From NCBI RefSeq assembly GCF_002295065.1, contig NZ_NSGG01000004.1, positions 310,001-374,000 of the forward strand: a stretch of 64,000 bases of DNA. The letters run 5' to 3'. The position numbers were made by a program, and so were the translations under genes. Positions 53,983 through 62,527 of the stretch are shown piece by piece. The DNA comes from Mesorhizobium sp. WSM3859 (GTDB lineage Bacteria > Pseudomonadota > Alphaproteobacteria > Rhizobiales > Rhizobiaceae). Positions within the stretch are counted from its first letter, which is position 1. The number at the start of each line of letters is the position of its first letter. Below the pieces are notes generated by a model, which saw only the letters and a list, made by a program, of their open reading frames with translations, ran no database searches and was not told where the DNA came from.

Positions 53983-54702
53983 TTATTCGACGCTGAGCCG
54001 ATACCCAATACCGCGCACCGTCTGCAGCCACACCGGATTGGACGGATCGCGCTCGATCTTGCGGCGCAGCCGGTTGATCTGCACGTCGATGGTGCGCTCG
54101 CCGACATCCGATTCATCGCCCACCAGCTCATGGCGCGGTATGGTCTCGCCCGCTCGCGCGGCGAAGATCGCGAGGATCTCCTGCTCGCGGTCCGTCAGCT
54201 TAAGCGCCTCGCCGCCCCGCTTCAATTCGCGCTTGGCGATCTGGAACGTATAGGGCCCGAAAACCAGTTGTTCCACCTTCGGCGTCGCAGCCGGGCCGCC
54301 TCGGCGCAGGATGTTGTTGATGCGCAGGATCAGCTCGCGCGGATCGAACGGCTTCGGCAGGTAATCATCGGCGCCGGCTTCCAGCCCGGTGATACGGCTG
54401 TCGGTCTCGGACAGCGCCGTCAGCATCAGGATCGGCACATTCTTCTCGGCCCGCAGCGCCTTGGTGAGGTCGACGCCGGTTTCCCCAGGCATCATGACAT
54501 CGAGCACCAGTAGGTCGAAGTCGAGGCCGGCGAGCTTGCGCCTGGCCTCGCCGGAATTGCCGGCGACGGTGACGCGAAATCCATTCTCGGACAGATACTG
54601 CTTGAGCAGGTTGCGGATACGCGTGTCGTCATCGACAACAAGAAGATGCGGCGCGTCATCGTCGGGCGCGGCCGGATGATCGACCTTCTCAATGGTCTCC
54701 AT
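53983..54702 (-). CDS. PetR-like OmpR-family response regulator
   Basis: A 239-residue regulator. Receiver: LLVVDDDTRIRNLLKQYLSE with acidic pair, phospho-Asp in FDLLVLDVMMPGETGVD, KPFDPREL. The C-terminal winged helix ends TIDVQINRLRRKIERDPSNP and VRGIGYRL. Its neighbours match the petP-petR arrangement of Rhodobacter, where PetR (OmpR-type) is needed with petABC for growth. The start at 54702 overlaps the MarR gene end by 14 bases. The link to cytochrome bc1 here is inferred from the neighbours. Confidence 0.88.
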   Translation of the reverse strand: METIEKVDHPAAPDDDAPHLLVVDDDTRIRNLLKQYLSENGFRVTVAGNSGEARRKLAGLDFDLLVLDVMMPGETGVDLTKALRAEKNVPILMLTALSETDSRITGLEAGADDYLPKPFDPRELILRINNILRRGGPAATPKVEQLVFGPYTFQIAKRELKRGGEALKLTDREQEILAIFAARAGETIPRHELVGDESDVGERTIDVQINRLRRKIERDPSNPVWLQTVRGIGYRLSVE

Positions 54703-55216
54703 GGTTCTTCCCCGATGTTTGCGCAGGCACAATGTCGATCTGCGCTCTTAGTTCCGGATTGACCATCGCTTCCAGGAAACGCTCGATCGTGGCGCGCTCG
54801 GTGGCTCCGGAATCCTCCAATGCCGCACGGATGCGGCGCGACTGTGGCCGCGCCAGCGCCAAGGCCAGCGCGCGGCCCTTGGCGGTCGGGTAGAGCTCGC
54901 GCTGCCGGCGGTCGCGCGGCCCCTGCACCTGGACGATATGATCGGTATCGATCAGCTGCTTCAAAACCCGCGCAAGGCTCTGCTTGGTGATCTTCAGCAC
55001 ATCGAGCAGCTCGGCGACGGTCAGGCCCGGCCTGCGGTTGACGAAGTGCAGCACACGGTGATGGGCGCGGCCGAAGCCGTAGTCGGCAAGGATCTGGTCC
55101 GGGTCGGAGGTGAAATCGCGATAGGCGAAGAAGAACAGTTCGATGATGGCGAAGTCGATGCCGTCCTCATCGGCGATCGCCGTCCTGATCGGTTTTCCGG
55201 CTGCGGGGCTCGTCAT
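54689..55216 (-). CDS. PetP-like MarR-family transcriptional regulator
   Basis: A 175-residue winged-helix regulator. Core: FGRAHHRVLHFVNRRPGLTV then LLDVLKITKQSLARVLKQLI (recognition helix) and GPRDRRQRELYPTAKG (wing). It heads the MarR-response regulator-kinase run and overlaps the response regulator, so all three are probably co-transcribed. This order matches petP-petR in Rhodobacter. I chose the second of two adjacent ATGs (55216), which has GGAG at better spacing. It is divergent from ilvE. Confidence 0.85.
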   Translation of the reverse strand: MTSPAAGKPIRTAIADEDGIDFAIIELFFFAYRDFTSDPDQILADYGFGRAHHRVLHFVNRRPGLTVAELLDVLKITKQSLARVLKQLIDTDHIVQVQGPRDRRQRELYPTAKGRALALALARPQSRRIRAALEDSGATERATIERFLEAMVNPELRAQIDIVPAQTSGKNHGDH

Positions 55217-55476
55217 CATTTCTCCATGCGAGGCGGGAATTATGTCAGTACTATTGACGTAATTTCCGGGCAATGATAATTTTTGACAAGCTTTTCGGCG
55301 GATTGCGAACGAAAAGGCAAGAGGAAGCCGTTTTTCCGGAACTTCCTGAGTTTGCCACGAATTGAATATCCGCCTACGCTTTCAAGCACTGGCCAGCGTT
55401 TCGGATCCTGTGACAGGGCCGGCATGAAGGCTATAAAACACAACGATTTGCGGGCGCCCGCCCGCGGGAGGTTTCC

Positions 55477-56370
55477 ATGGCATCCGTTCCCTTCGATCAA
55501 CTGGACGGCTTCATCTGGATGAACGGCGAGTTCGTCAAATGGGCCGACGCCAAGATCCATGTGCTGACCCATGGCCTGCACTATGCCAGTGCCGTCTTTG
55601 AGGGCGAGCGCGCCTATGGCGGCCAGATCTTCAAGCTGACCGAGCATAATGAGCGTCTGCATGAATCGGCACGCCTCTTGGGCTTCAAGATCCCCTATCC
55701 GGTCGCGGAGATCGACGAGGCCTGCCGGACGCTTTTGAAGAAGCAGGGCTTCCAGGATGCCTATGTGCGCCCGATCGCCTGGCGCGGCAGTGAGCAGATG
55801 GGCGTCTCGGCGCAGAACAATCGCATCAATTGCGCCATCGCCATCTGGCAGTGGCCGAGCTATTTCGACCCCGCGCAGAAACTCAAGGGCATCCGTCTCG
55901 ATGTCGCCGAATGGCGCCGGCCCGATCCGCGCACCGCGCCGTCCAAGTCCAAGGCCGCCGGCCTCTACATGATCTGCACGCTGTCCAAGCATGCCGCCGA
56001 GGCCAAGGGCTATGCCGACGCCATGATGCTCGACTGGCGTGGCCAGGTGGCGGAAGCCACCGGCGCCAACATCTTCTTCGTCAAGGACGGCAAGATCCAT
56101 ACGCCGACACCCGACTGTTTTCTCGACGGCATCACCCGCCGCACGGTGATCGGCCTGGCCAAGGACCGCGGCTTCGAAGTGATCGAGCGCGCCATCATGC
56201 CGGAAGAGCTCGAAGGTTTCGAGCAATGCTTCCTGACCGGTACCGCGGCCGAGGTGACGCCGGTTTCGGAGATCGGCCCATACCGATTCGAGGTTGGCGA
56301 GATCGCCAAGACGTTGATGAACGACTATTCTGCTGCAGTGCAACCAAAGCATGCGATCGCCGCAGAATAG
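55477..56370 (+). CDS. ilvE: Branched-chain amino acid aminotransferase
   Basis: PLP enzyme making Leu, Ile and Val from their 2-oxo acids. The 297-residue fold type IV protein has THGLHYASAVFEGERAYGG, the catalytic Lys region SKAAGLYMICTLSKHAAEAK, GNxFF-type block EATGANIFFVKDGK and the C-terminal EGFEQCFLTGTAAEVTPVSE. Full length. The ribosome site GGGAGG precedes the ATG. A terminator follows. It is divergent from the PetP-like gene. Confidence 0.95.
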   Translation: MASVPFDQLDGFIWMNGEFVKWADAKIHVLTHGLHYASAVFEGERAYGGQIFKLTEHNERLHESARLLGFKIPYPVAEIDEACRTLLKKQGFQDAYVRPIAWRGSEQMGVSAQNNRINCAIAIWQWPSYFDPAQKLKGIRLDVAEWRRPDPRTAPSKSKAAGLYMICTLSKHAAEAKGYADAMMLDWRGQVAEATGANIFFVKDGKIHTPTPDCFLDGITRRTVIGLAKDRGFEVIERAIMPEELEGFEQCFLTGTAAEVTPVSEIGPYRFEVGEIAKTLMNDYSAAVQPKHAIAAE

Positions 56371-56397
56371 CGATAGTCACAGCTTTTTTGTGCAATA

Positions 56398-56423
56398 GGG
56401 GCGGTTTTCGGGCCGCCCTTTTT
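56398..56423 (+). terminator. Intrinsic terminator of ilvE
   Basis: Stem GGGCGG / CCGCCC with loop TTTTCGGG, then a run of five T within CTTTTTATTT, 28 bp after the stop. Confidence 0.85.
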
Positions 56424-56516
56424 ATTTAAGCTTTCATGCATTTGACTTTCGAACGGTTCGGCGTCTCATGATGGCGTCGGCCCTTGGAGGCAGGCGGCTA
56501 TGGAGGGACTAGTTAC

Positions 56517-56825
56517 ATGGACAGCAACACGATTATTCAGATCGTTGTACAGGTAATTGCCGGCGTTATCGGCGGCCAGGCGGTTGGCGCGGCGCTGAAG
56601 CAGGCGGCGATGGGCCAGCTTACCAAAATCCTCAGTGGCGCGATCGGCGGCGTCGGCGGTGCGGCCATCCTTGGCAGTCTGCTGGGCGGCGGTGGTGTCG
56701 ACGCGGCGGCCGCGGCGGGCGGAATCGGCAGCGCGCTCGATCTGAAGAACCTTCTCGGCGGCGTCGGCGGCGGCGCCATCCTGACCGGCATCATCGGCGC
56801 GGTCATGAACGCGATGAAGAAATAA
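56517..56825 (+). CDS. Glycine-rich membrane-like small protein
   Basis: A 102-residue protein dominated by Gly/Ala/Val/Ile with repeated glycine-zipper patterns (AGVIGGQAVGAALK, GAIGGVGGAAILGSLLGG and GVGGGAILTGIIGAVMNAM). It most likely inserts in or binds membranes. No enzymatic motif. The ATG at 56517 has GGAGGG nine bases upstream. Flanked by terminators on both sides, so it is an independent transcript. Function unknown. Confidence 0.7.
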   Translation: MDSNTIIQIVVQVIAGVIGGQAVGAALKQAAMGQLTKILSGAIGGVGGAAILGSLLGGGGVDAAAAAGGIGSALDLKNLLGGVGGGAILTGIIGAVMNAMKK

Positions 56826-56847
56826 GGCCTCTCGCTTCAGTTTTCCG

Positions 56848-56873
56848 ATGGGCGGCTTCGGCCGCCCATTTTC
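56848..56873 (+). terminator. Intrinsic terminator of the glycine-rich protein gene
   Basis: A perfect nine-base stem ATGGGCGGC / GCCGCCCAT with loop TTCG, then TTTTCG. Confidence 0.85.
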
Positions 56874-56945
56874 GTTTCCAGGATATTTGCGCTGGCCGGC
56901 AGTGGACGGCGTTTGCCCGCCTGTCTACATCAGGGCGATAACAGG

Positions 56946-56972
56946 AGCGGTTCAGCCTTTTCCTGGAATTGC
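56946..56972. repeat. Half copy G of the GCAATT repeat family
   Basis: GCGGTTCAGCCTTTTCCTGG followed by AATTGCT matches the right arm of the dispersed repeat. It lies directly before the ribosome site of the MBL-hydrolase gene. Confidence 0.5.
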
Positions 56973-56989
56973 TTCGAGAAAGGAAAGCC

Positions 56990-57631
56990 ATGGGTCAGCT
57001 CAATGCCGGCATCGTGCCGGTCACGCCGTTCCAGCAGAACTGCACCATTTTGTTCGACATGGACGACAAGAACGGCGTTGTCGTCGATCCCGGCGGCGAT
57101 ATTGACCAGGTGCTCAAGGCGCTGAAGGACAATGCCATCAAGGCCGGCGCGATCTGGATCACGCATGGCCATATCGACCATGCCGGCGGCGCCATGGAAC
57201 TGAAAGAGGCGCTCGGCATCGACATCATCGGCCCGCACGAGGCCGACAGGCCGCTGCTTGCCAATCTCGAGAACCAGGCCAAGCGCTTCGGCCTGACCGA
57301 TCCGGTGCGCAATTGCGTGCCGGACCGCTTCCTCACCGAAGGCGAGACGGTGTCCTTCGGCAATCACGTGTTCGAAGTGCTGCATTGCCCAGGGCACGCG
57401 CCGGGCCATGTCGTCTACTACAACCGCGCGGCCAAATTCGCGCATGTCGGCGACGTGCTGTTCCGCGGCTCAATCGGCCGCACCGATCTGCCCGGCGGCG
57501 ACCACGCCGCGCTGATCGCCTCGATCAAGGACAAGCTGCTGCCGCTTGGCGACGATATCGGCTTCATCTGCGGCCATGGCCCGGGCAGCCGCTTTGGCGA
57601 CGAGCGGCGGAGCAATCCGTTCCTGACCTAG
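56990..57631 (+). CDS. MBL-fold metallo-hydrolase, glyoxalase II-like
   Basis: A 213-residue metallo-beta-lactamase-fold enzyme. It has the metal motif ITHGHIDHAGG (HxHxDH, ~64), His in LHCPGHAPGHVVYY (~137), Asp in HVGDVLFRGSIGRTDLPGG (~160) and His in FICGHGPGSRFGDE. This is the YcbL/GloB-like group that hydrolyses thioesters or phosphodiesters. The ATG at 56990 has AAAGGAAAGCC upstream. Stand-alone gene; substrate unknown. Confidence 0.9.
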   Translation: MGQLNAGIVPVTPFQQNCTILFDMDDKNGVVVDPGGDIDQVLKALKDNAIKAGAIWITHGHIDHAGGAMELKEALGIDIIGPHEADRPLLANLENQAKRFGLTDPVRNCVPDRFLTEGETVSFGNHVFEVLHCPGHAPGHVVYYNRAAKFAHVGDVLFRGSIGRTDLPGGDHAALIASIKDKLLPLGDDIGFICGHGPGSRFGDERRSNPFLT

Positions 57632-57634
57632 GTT

Positions 57635-57860
57635 ATGCTGATATTCAGGTGATGCCGGCCTGCGAGCGGCAGTTTCCTGCGCTTCCGGTGCTCACGTACC
57701 CAAAAGTACGCTCCGCTCCGGCCTTCGCCGGCCGAAGCCCTCATAGGTGTCTCCGCTATATGAAGGCTACGGTCGGCGTAGGCCGGTTCTCGGAACCTAC
57801 CGCTCTCGACTCGGCCTGACCCGAATCTCAGCACAACCTGCCCAGTGGCGAGTGGCCAGG
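57635..57860. repeat. Intergenic repeat with GCCGGCCTGCGA head
   Basis: Begins GATATTCAGGTGATGCCGGC then CTGCGAGCGGCAGTTTCCTG and CGCTT. The same head recurs at 61879-61925 (CGAGGTGAGGCCGGCCTGCG). Inside are GTACCCAAAAGTAC and CCGGCCTTCGCCGG hairpins. It fills the gap between two convergent genes. Likely a mobile-type or palindromic rhizobial repeat. Confidence 0.55.
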
Positions 57861-57870
57861 CCAGAAACAA

Positions 57871-57895
57871 AAAGCGCCGCTTGAGGCGGCGCTTT
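57871..57895 (-). terminator. Terminator of the BA14K gene
   Basis: Read on the minus strand, AAAGCGCCGC / GCGGCGCTTT is a perfect ten-base stem followed by TTTGTTTC. It lies 24 bp after the stop codon. Confidence 0.8.
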
Positions 57896-57919
57896 GCTTA
57901 GCGCAGGGAACCCTAAATA

Positions 57920-58330
57920 TTAATTGGCGACGCAGAAATGCTGGTCGCCGTCGCTGCCGGTGAAGGTGCCGGTCCGCGAATTGAAGGTGCGATAGCGGTC
58001 CGAGCAATATTCGTACCAGGCCCTGGTCCACGGCTCGGCATAGCGGTCGGCATAGACGACGCGCGGCTGCACGTAGTAGCGGCGCACCGGCCGGGCGACA
58101 TAGTAGTCGTCACCATAGGCCGGTTCGTAATAGCGCGGCCCGGGGTTGCTGAGCGCGCTGCCGATTAGGGCGCCGGCCGCGAGGCCGACAACGCCGGCAG
58201 CAAGAGCGTCGTCGCCATGATGGCGATGATGGTGCCAGCGCCAGTCATCGGCATTGGCCGCCGAGAAGGTGGCCAGGGTGGTCGCGGCGATGCCTGCGGT
58301 CAGGATGGCGGTCTTGAGAAAACGGTTCAT
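57920..58330 (-). CDS. BA14K-family lectin-like protein
   Basis: A 136-residue exported protein: signal peptide (cleavage near AANADD), a His/Arg-rich patch WRWHHHRHHGDD, a glycine-zipper helix (AAGVVGLAAGALIGSAL) and the C-terminal BA14K motif WYEYCSDRYRTFNSRTGTF then GSDGDQHFC. The Brucella BA14K protein is an immunoreactive, lectin-like factor; related proteins are common in rhizobia. The ATG at 58330 has AAGGAG nine bases upstream. The outer-surface role is inferred. Confidence 0.9.
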   Translation of the reverse strand: MNRFLKTAILTAGIAATTLATFSAANADDWRWHHHRHHGDDALAAGVVGLAAGALIGSALSNPGPRYYEPAYGDDYYVARPVRRYYVQPRVVYADRYAEPWTRAWYEYCSDRYRTFNSRTGTFTGSDGDQHFCVAN

Positions 58331-58544
58331 CTTCGGTCTCCTTCGCGCCGGCCCGCGCATTTTCGGGATGCGAACCGGCTTTAGCAAAGGTTAATAGAAG
58401 ACCGTGGCTGAACGGAGGCTGAACGGAAATCGGCGTAATCGATTTTTTCGAGGCCAGTTATTTTTCGAAAGTCAGGGCACAACCCGTTTCCGGGCGGGAG
58501 CGGTCCCGCCTGAAAATCCTCCGTCGGATCCGTCGTGAGCCGGC

Positions 58545-58757
58545 TTAGCCGATCGACAGATTGACGGCCTTCGGACCCTTGCCGCGCTTGTCCGGCTCGG
58601 TGTCGAATGTCACTTTCTGCCCATCCTCAAGACCGGGAAGGCCCGACGCCTGCACAGCCGAAATGTGGACGAAGACATCCTTCGCGCCATCGTCGGGCGT
58701 GATGAAGCCGAAGCCCTTGGCATGGTTGAAGAATTTGACGGTGCCGGTCTGCGGCAT
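58545..58757 (-). CDS. Cold-shock domain protein (copy 1)
   Basis: A 70-residue single cold-shock domain that binds single-stranded RNA/DNA as a chaperone. RNP1 KGFGFITP and RNP2 DVFVHISAV are intact, and KGPKAVNL ends the fold. The ATG at 58757 has AAGGAG nine bases upstream; the frame extends upstream without a start site. A second copy lies 238 bp upstream on the same strand. Confidence 0.93.
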   Translation of the reverse strand: MPQTGTVKFFNHAKGFGFITPDDGAKDVFVHISAVQASGLPGLEDGQKVTFDTEPDKRGKGPKAVNLSIG

Positions 58758-58995
58758 GGGAAACTCCTTTGATCCCATCAAGTCAAGTCTCGGGCCGGCA
58801 AATTGCCCGAGAGGAAATTTGTCCTTTATTTTAGCGCTATCGGCAAGAGAAAGTTTTCGCCTGCCGATCCAAGGATTTGCGCGCAAAAAAGGCGCGACGG
58901 TTCGGTCGCGCCTTCGCAATTTCGAGCCTGTCCAAAAGCCCGTTTATGATCCTGCCGCATCATTGCATCCGCAAGGACAGGCGGTTGCGCGCCGA

Positions 58996-59208
58996 TCAGG
59001 CGGCGCGCAGGTTGACCGCCTTCGGGCCTTTGCCCATGCGGTCCGGCTCGACGTCGAAGGTGACCTTCTGGCCGTCGACCAGCGTGCGCAGGCCGGATGC
59101 CTCGATGGCGGAAATGTGGACGAACACGTCCTTGGCGCCGCCGTCCGGCGTGATGAAGCCGAAGCCTTTGGTGGCGTTGAAGAACTTTACGGTACCGGTC
59201 TGGGCCAT
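58996..59208 (-). CDS. Cold-shock domain protein (copy 2)
   Basis: A 70-residue paralog of the previous gene (both start [11 protein letters not shown]). RNP1 KGFGFITP and RNP2 DVFVHISAI are intact. Preceded by a 5' region of at least 200 bp with a CCCCG...CGGGG hairpin (~59318-59338) that may form a temperature-sensitive leader as in other csp genes. Each copy has its own ribosome site (GAAGGAG), so they are probably separately transcribed. Confidence 0.93.
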   Translation of the reverse strand: MAQTGTVKFFNATKGFGFITPDGGAKDVFVHISAIEASGLRTLVDGQKVTFDVEPDRMGKGPKAVNLRAA

Positions 59209-59658
59209 TGGGGAAACTCCTTCACCCGTGTCAGTCTTTGTGGTTTGCCCGCTGCCTCGCGCCTTGGGCAAATCCCGGTGGTTGCTTCGGCGGTCATGCA
59301 TTCGCGCATGGTCAAACCCCCCGCCGAAAAACGGGGCTGTCAGAGATTCACACTTATCGGGGAAAGGTCGTCCAAAACGTTCCGCTCTCCGGGTCGCAAA
59401 TGCCCGAACGGGGAAATTTATTACACGGAAACGTGATGGTTGCAAGACGACGGTCGCGGGCGGCCTGCGGCGCGTCCAACGCTGGGCCTCGATAGACCCC
59501 GTGCCGGCATGGGTCATCGGCCAGAGAGGAGCCAAGCATGGGCCAGAGCGAGGCTGCCGGCCAAGGGCCTGGCGGGCACTACAAACGGTGGTTGCGTTCG
59601 CCGCGGGGAATGCGAGGATATCGCGCGTTGGCGTGGGGCGCCGGACGGAGGAGGACAC
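59209..59658. other. Intergenic region, csp leader and Kazal-gene promoter
   Basis: About 450 bp without a supported gene. The left half would be the 5' leader of the cold-shock gene (hairpin ~59318-59338); AATTTATTACACGG near 59415 is the most AT-rich spot and a probable promoter. The right half precedes the Kazal-protein gene. Confidence 0.45.
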
Positions 59659-60045
59659 ATGCGCTTGGTGGCGATCTCTCGGCAGGGCCCGGTCATTTTC
59701 ATTCTCGCGGCGTTGCTCGCGGCCTGTACCGTGGTGGTCGACGATGGGCCCAGGCCGCGCCCGCCCAGGCCGCATCCGCAACTCTGCACCATGCAGTACC
59801 AGCCGGTCTGCGCTCGGCGCGGCGGCGACCGCCAGACCTTCGCCAATGCCTGCCTGGCTGAAAGGGAAGGGTACCGCATCATGCGTGACGGTCCTTGCCG
59901 CGACGGGGGTGGCGGCGAGCAGACATTCTGCACACGCGAATACGCCCCGGTCTGCGCCAGGCGCCAAGGGCAAGTGCGCACCTTCCCGAATGCATGCGAG
60001 GCCCGCGCGGCGGACTACCGCGTGGTAGGCGACGGGCCGTGCTGA
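59659..60045 (+). CDS. Lipoprotein with two Kazal-type inhibitor domains
   Basis: A 128-residue lipoprotein: signal with lipobox LAAC (Cys23), a Pro/Arg linker, then two tandem Kazal-like domains (~43-80 and ~91-128), each C-x7-C-A-R-R...F-x-N-A-C...D-G-P-C. Each has four cysteines (two disulfides) in place of the six of animal Kazal domains. Kazal domains inhibit serine proteases. Anchored in the envelope, it could protect the cell from its own or host proteases. GGAGGAGG precedes the ATG. Confidence 0.85.
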   Translation: MRLVAISRQGPVIFILAALLAACTVVVDDGPRPRPPRPHPQLCTMQYQPVCARRGGDRQTFANACLAEREGYRIMRDGPCRDGGGGEQTFCTREYAPVCARRQGQVRTFPNACEARAADYRVVGDGPC

Positions 60046-60243
60046 GAAGCAACGCCGTGTCCGTCTCAACAGGCGGGTGTAGACACAGCAACGCGCGTGG
60101 TGTTGCTTGGCCTTGAATCTCTTGCCCGCATGGCTTAGGTCCGGCGGACCAACGAACACGGCAGGTTTCCCATTAACAGAGATCAAAGAAGAGCGGCAAA
60201 TGCGGGCGGCAAGCCGGGAACGGCCAGCCCGCTCGATCCCTAT

Positions 60244-61878
60244 GTGCAGCGCGCGCTGCAACTGCACCAGGCCGGGCGCCGTCAGGAAGCCGAGGCGCTC
60301 TATCGGCAGGTCCTGGGGCAGCAGCCGAAGCATGCCGCCGCTTTGCACTTCCTAGGACTGCTGCTGCACCAGACCGGCCGCAGCGAGGAGGGGCTCGAGC
60401 TCATCGAACAGTCGGTGACGCTGCAGCCCGGGAATGCCGACTTCCTCAACAATATGGGCACGGTCATGCGCGACCTCGGTCGGGTCGCCGCCGCGGTCGA
60501 TTTCTTTCGCGGCGCGGTGGATATCAAGCCAGACCAACTGGCGGCGCGCGACAATCTCGGCTCGTCGCTGAAGCAGCTCGGCCAGTTCGACGCCGCCGAG
60601 GAGATCTATCGCGGCACGATCGGCCGCAACCCGTTCCATGTCCGCGCCCGCATCGGGCTTGCGGAAACGCTGCAGGAGGCCGGGCGACTGGATGAGGCGA
60701 TCGCCCTGTTCCGCGAATCCTTGTCGATCCGGCCGAAGGACGCCGAGCTGCTTTACGGGCTGGGCGTGGCCATGATGGAGAAGGGCAAGCTTGGCGAAGC
60801 CGCCGATCTTGCCCGACAGGCGGTGGCGGTTGTTCCCGGCATGGCCAAGGCCTGGCTGCTTTTGACCCAGGTCAAGCGCCAGACCGAACGCGACAAGGAG
60901 CTTTCCGGCATGGAGGCCGAGCATGCCAAGGCGCCGCAGGGCAGCCTGGCGCGCATGCAGCTTTCCTTCGGTCTCGGCAAGGTCCATGACGACCTCAAGG
61001 ACTATGGCCGCGCCTTCGACTATTTCGCCGAGGGCAATGCCATCCGCCGCCAGGGCATCGACTACGATCCGGTCCGCACGCGCGGTGAATTCGAGGCGAT
61101 GAAGGCGGCCTTCGACAAGGCCTTCTTCGAAAAGCACCGGACAGGCGATATTTCGGACGATACGCCGATCTTCGTCGTCGGCATGCCGCGTTCCGGCACC
61201 ACGCTGGTCGAGCAGATCATCGCCAGCCATCCGCAAGTCTATGGCGCCGGCGAGTTGAGCATCCTGAAGACGGCCGTCGGCAAGCAGTTTCCGATGGGCA
61301 TGCCGGGCGGCTTTCCCGCCGGGATCGCCGATATGCCCGACAAGGCTTTCGCCGAGGCGGGCCAGGCGTATCTCGACATGCTGCATAGCCGCTATCCGGG
61401 CTACCGCCATGTCACCGACAAGATGCCGGGCAACTTCATGCTGGTCGGCTTCCTGCACATGATGCTGCCGAAGGCCAAGATCGTGCATTGCGCCCGCGAC
61501 GCGGCCGCCACCTGCCTGTCGATCTTCAAGGTGCATTTCCGCGGCGACAGCCACCGCTATGGCTACGATCTCGGCGAGCTCGCGGATTTCCATAACCTTT
61601 ACACCGACATCATGGCGCATTGGCACAAGGTGCTGCCGGGCGTCGTGCACGATGTGCGCTATGAGGATTTCGTGTCCGACCAGGAAGGGCAGACGCGGGC
61701 GCTGATGGCGTGTCTCGGCCTGCCGTGGGACGACAAGGTCCTGTCCTTCCACGAGACGGACCGGCCGGTCCGCACGGCATCGGCGGCGCAGGTGCGCCAG
61801 CCGATGTATCAGGGCTCGGTGGATCTGTGGAAGCGGTATGGGGACAGGCTGAAGCCGCTGCTGGACAAGCTGGGCTGA
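60244..61878 (+). CDS. TPR-repeat sulfotransferase
   Basis: A 544-residue protein with four to six TPR units (~1-200) and a C-terminal sulfotransferase domain whose PAPS-binding loop [13 protein letters not shown] (~313) and the 3'-phosphate motif in [15 protein letters not shown] are clear. Sulfates are transferred from PAPS to an unknown acceptor. The frame is open upstream of the only possible GTG (60244) and encodes [15 protein letters not shown]; a strong ribosome site and ATG at 60200 are in another frame. A one-base shift near 60205-60215 would join them, so the true start is probably 60200. Confidence 0.85.
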   Translation: MQRALQLHQAGRRQEAEALYRQVLGQQPKHAAALHFLGLLLHQTGRSEEGLELIEQSVTLQPGNADFLNNMGTVMRDLGRVAAAVDFFRGAVDIKPDQLAARDNLGSSLKQLGQFDAAEEIYRGTIGRNPFHVRARIGLAETLQEAGRLDEAIALFRESLSIRPKDAELLYGLGVAMMEKGKLGEAADLARQAVAVVPGMAKAWLLLTQVKRQTERDKELSGMEAEHAKAPQGSLARMQLSFGLGKVHDDLKDYGRAFDYFAEGNAIRRQGIDYDPVRTRGEFEAMKAAFDKAFFEKHRTGDISDDTPIFVVGMPRSGTTLVEQIIASHPQVYGAGELSILKTAVGKQFPMGMPGGFPAGIADMPDKAFAEAGQAYLDMLHSRYPGYRHVTDKMPGNFMLVGFLHMMLPKAKIVHCARDAAATCLSIFKVHFRGDSHRYGYDLGELADFHNLYTDIMAHWHKVLPGVVHDVRYEDFVSDQEGQTRALMACLGLPWDDKVLSFHETDRPVRTASAAQVRQPMYQGSVDLWKRYGDRLKPLLDKLG

Positions 61879-61925
61879 TATCGAGGTGAGGCCGGCCTGC
61901 GAACGGCGGTTCCCTGCGCTTCACC
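61879..61925. repeat. Second copy of the GCCGGCCTGCGA-head repeat
   Basis: GATATCGAGGTGAGGCCGGC then CTGCGAACGGCGGTTCCCTG and CGCTT, matching the head of the 57635 element. It begins at the stop codon of the sulfotransferase gene. Confidence 0.55.
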
Positions 61926-61982
61926 GTTTGATGCCGCTTCTCGCCTTCGTCATCCACGGGCGAAGCGGACGCGTAGACCCGA

Positions 61983-62077
61983 GGATCCATTCCGTGACTC
62001 GGACGAAGGGTAAGGCGGCGCAGAACAGAGATCGTTCTGCACCGCGGTGACACACTCATAGGTAACGGAATGGATCC
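61983..62077. repeat. Inverted-repeat element (MITE-like)
   Basis: GGATCCATTCCGT at the left end and ACGGAATGGATCC at the right form a perfect 13-base inverted repeat around about 70 bp. The compact ~95-bp form with terminal inverted repeats resembles a miniature mobile element. It sits in a 266-bp gap. Confidence 0.65.
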
Positions 62078-62144
62078 TATGGTCTGCGCCGCGTCGCTTC
62101 GCTCCTTGCTTCGCCATAGGATGACGAAGCGAAGGGCCGTGCCC

Positions 62145-62498
62145 CTACAGCTCGATAAATGGCTGGAAGCCGCCGAAGATCATGCGCTTGCCGTCGAACG
62201 GCATGGCGGACCAGTCCATCTTGAGACGCTCATCGGCCATCACCTTGGCCATGACGGCGTCGCGGCTCTGTCTGGATTCGTAGACGACCCAGGCGAAGAT
62301 GACGATCTCGTCGTCCTTCGCCTGCACGGCACGCGGGAACGAGGTCAGCTCGCCATAGGGCACGTCGTCGCCGATGCATTCGACATAGGAGAGCGCGCCG
62401 TGCTCCATCCATATCGGGCCCGCGGTGTTGGCCAGCTTCTTGTAGTCATCGAGATTTGCCTTCGGCACGGCAATCACGAAACCGTCGACATAGGACAT
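62145..62498 (-). CDS. DUF1428 domain-containing protein
   Basis: A 117-residue cytoplasmic protein of DUF1428. Features: MSYVDGFVIAVPKANLDDYK at the start, YVECIGDDVPYGELTSFPRA, EIVIFAWVVYESRQSRDAV and the tail PFDGKRMIFGGFQPFIEL. The fold is a dimeric ferredoxin-like barrel; no function is known. Start at 62498; frames upstream cross the RIME-like element. Confidence 0.88.
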   Translation of the reverse strand: MSYVDGFVIAVPKANLDDYKKLANTAGPIWMEHGALSYVECIGDDVPYGELTSFPRAVQAKDDEIVIFAWVVYESRQSRDAVMAKVMADERLKMDWSAMPFDGKRMIFGGFQPFIEL

Positions 62499-62527
62499 GA
62501 TGAAACTCCTTGGTTGGGCGCGGCTTT

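Noticed and set aside
57635..57860. Possible short gene in the gap after the MBL hydrolase
   Set aside because: The open frames are short, cross a repeat shared with 61879, and lack ribosome sites.
60200..60355. A separate 51-codon gene at 60200
   Set aside because: Despite its ribosome site the translation is Arg/Cys/Pro-rich and mirrors the sulfotransferase frame; a frameshift in that gene explains it better.
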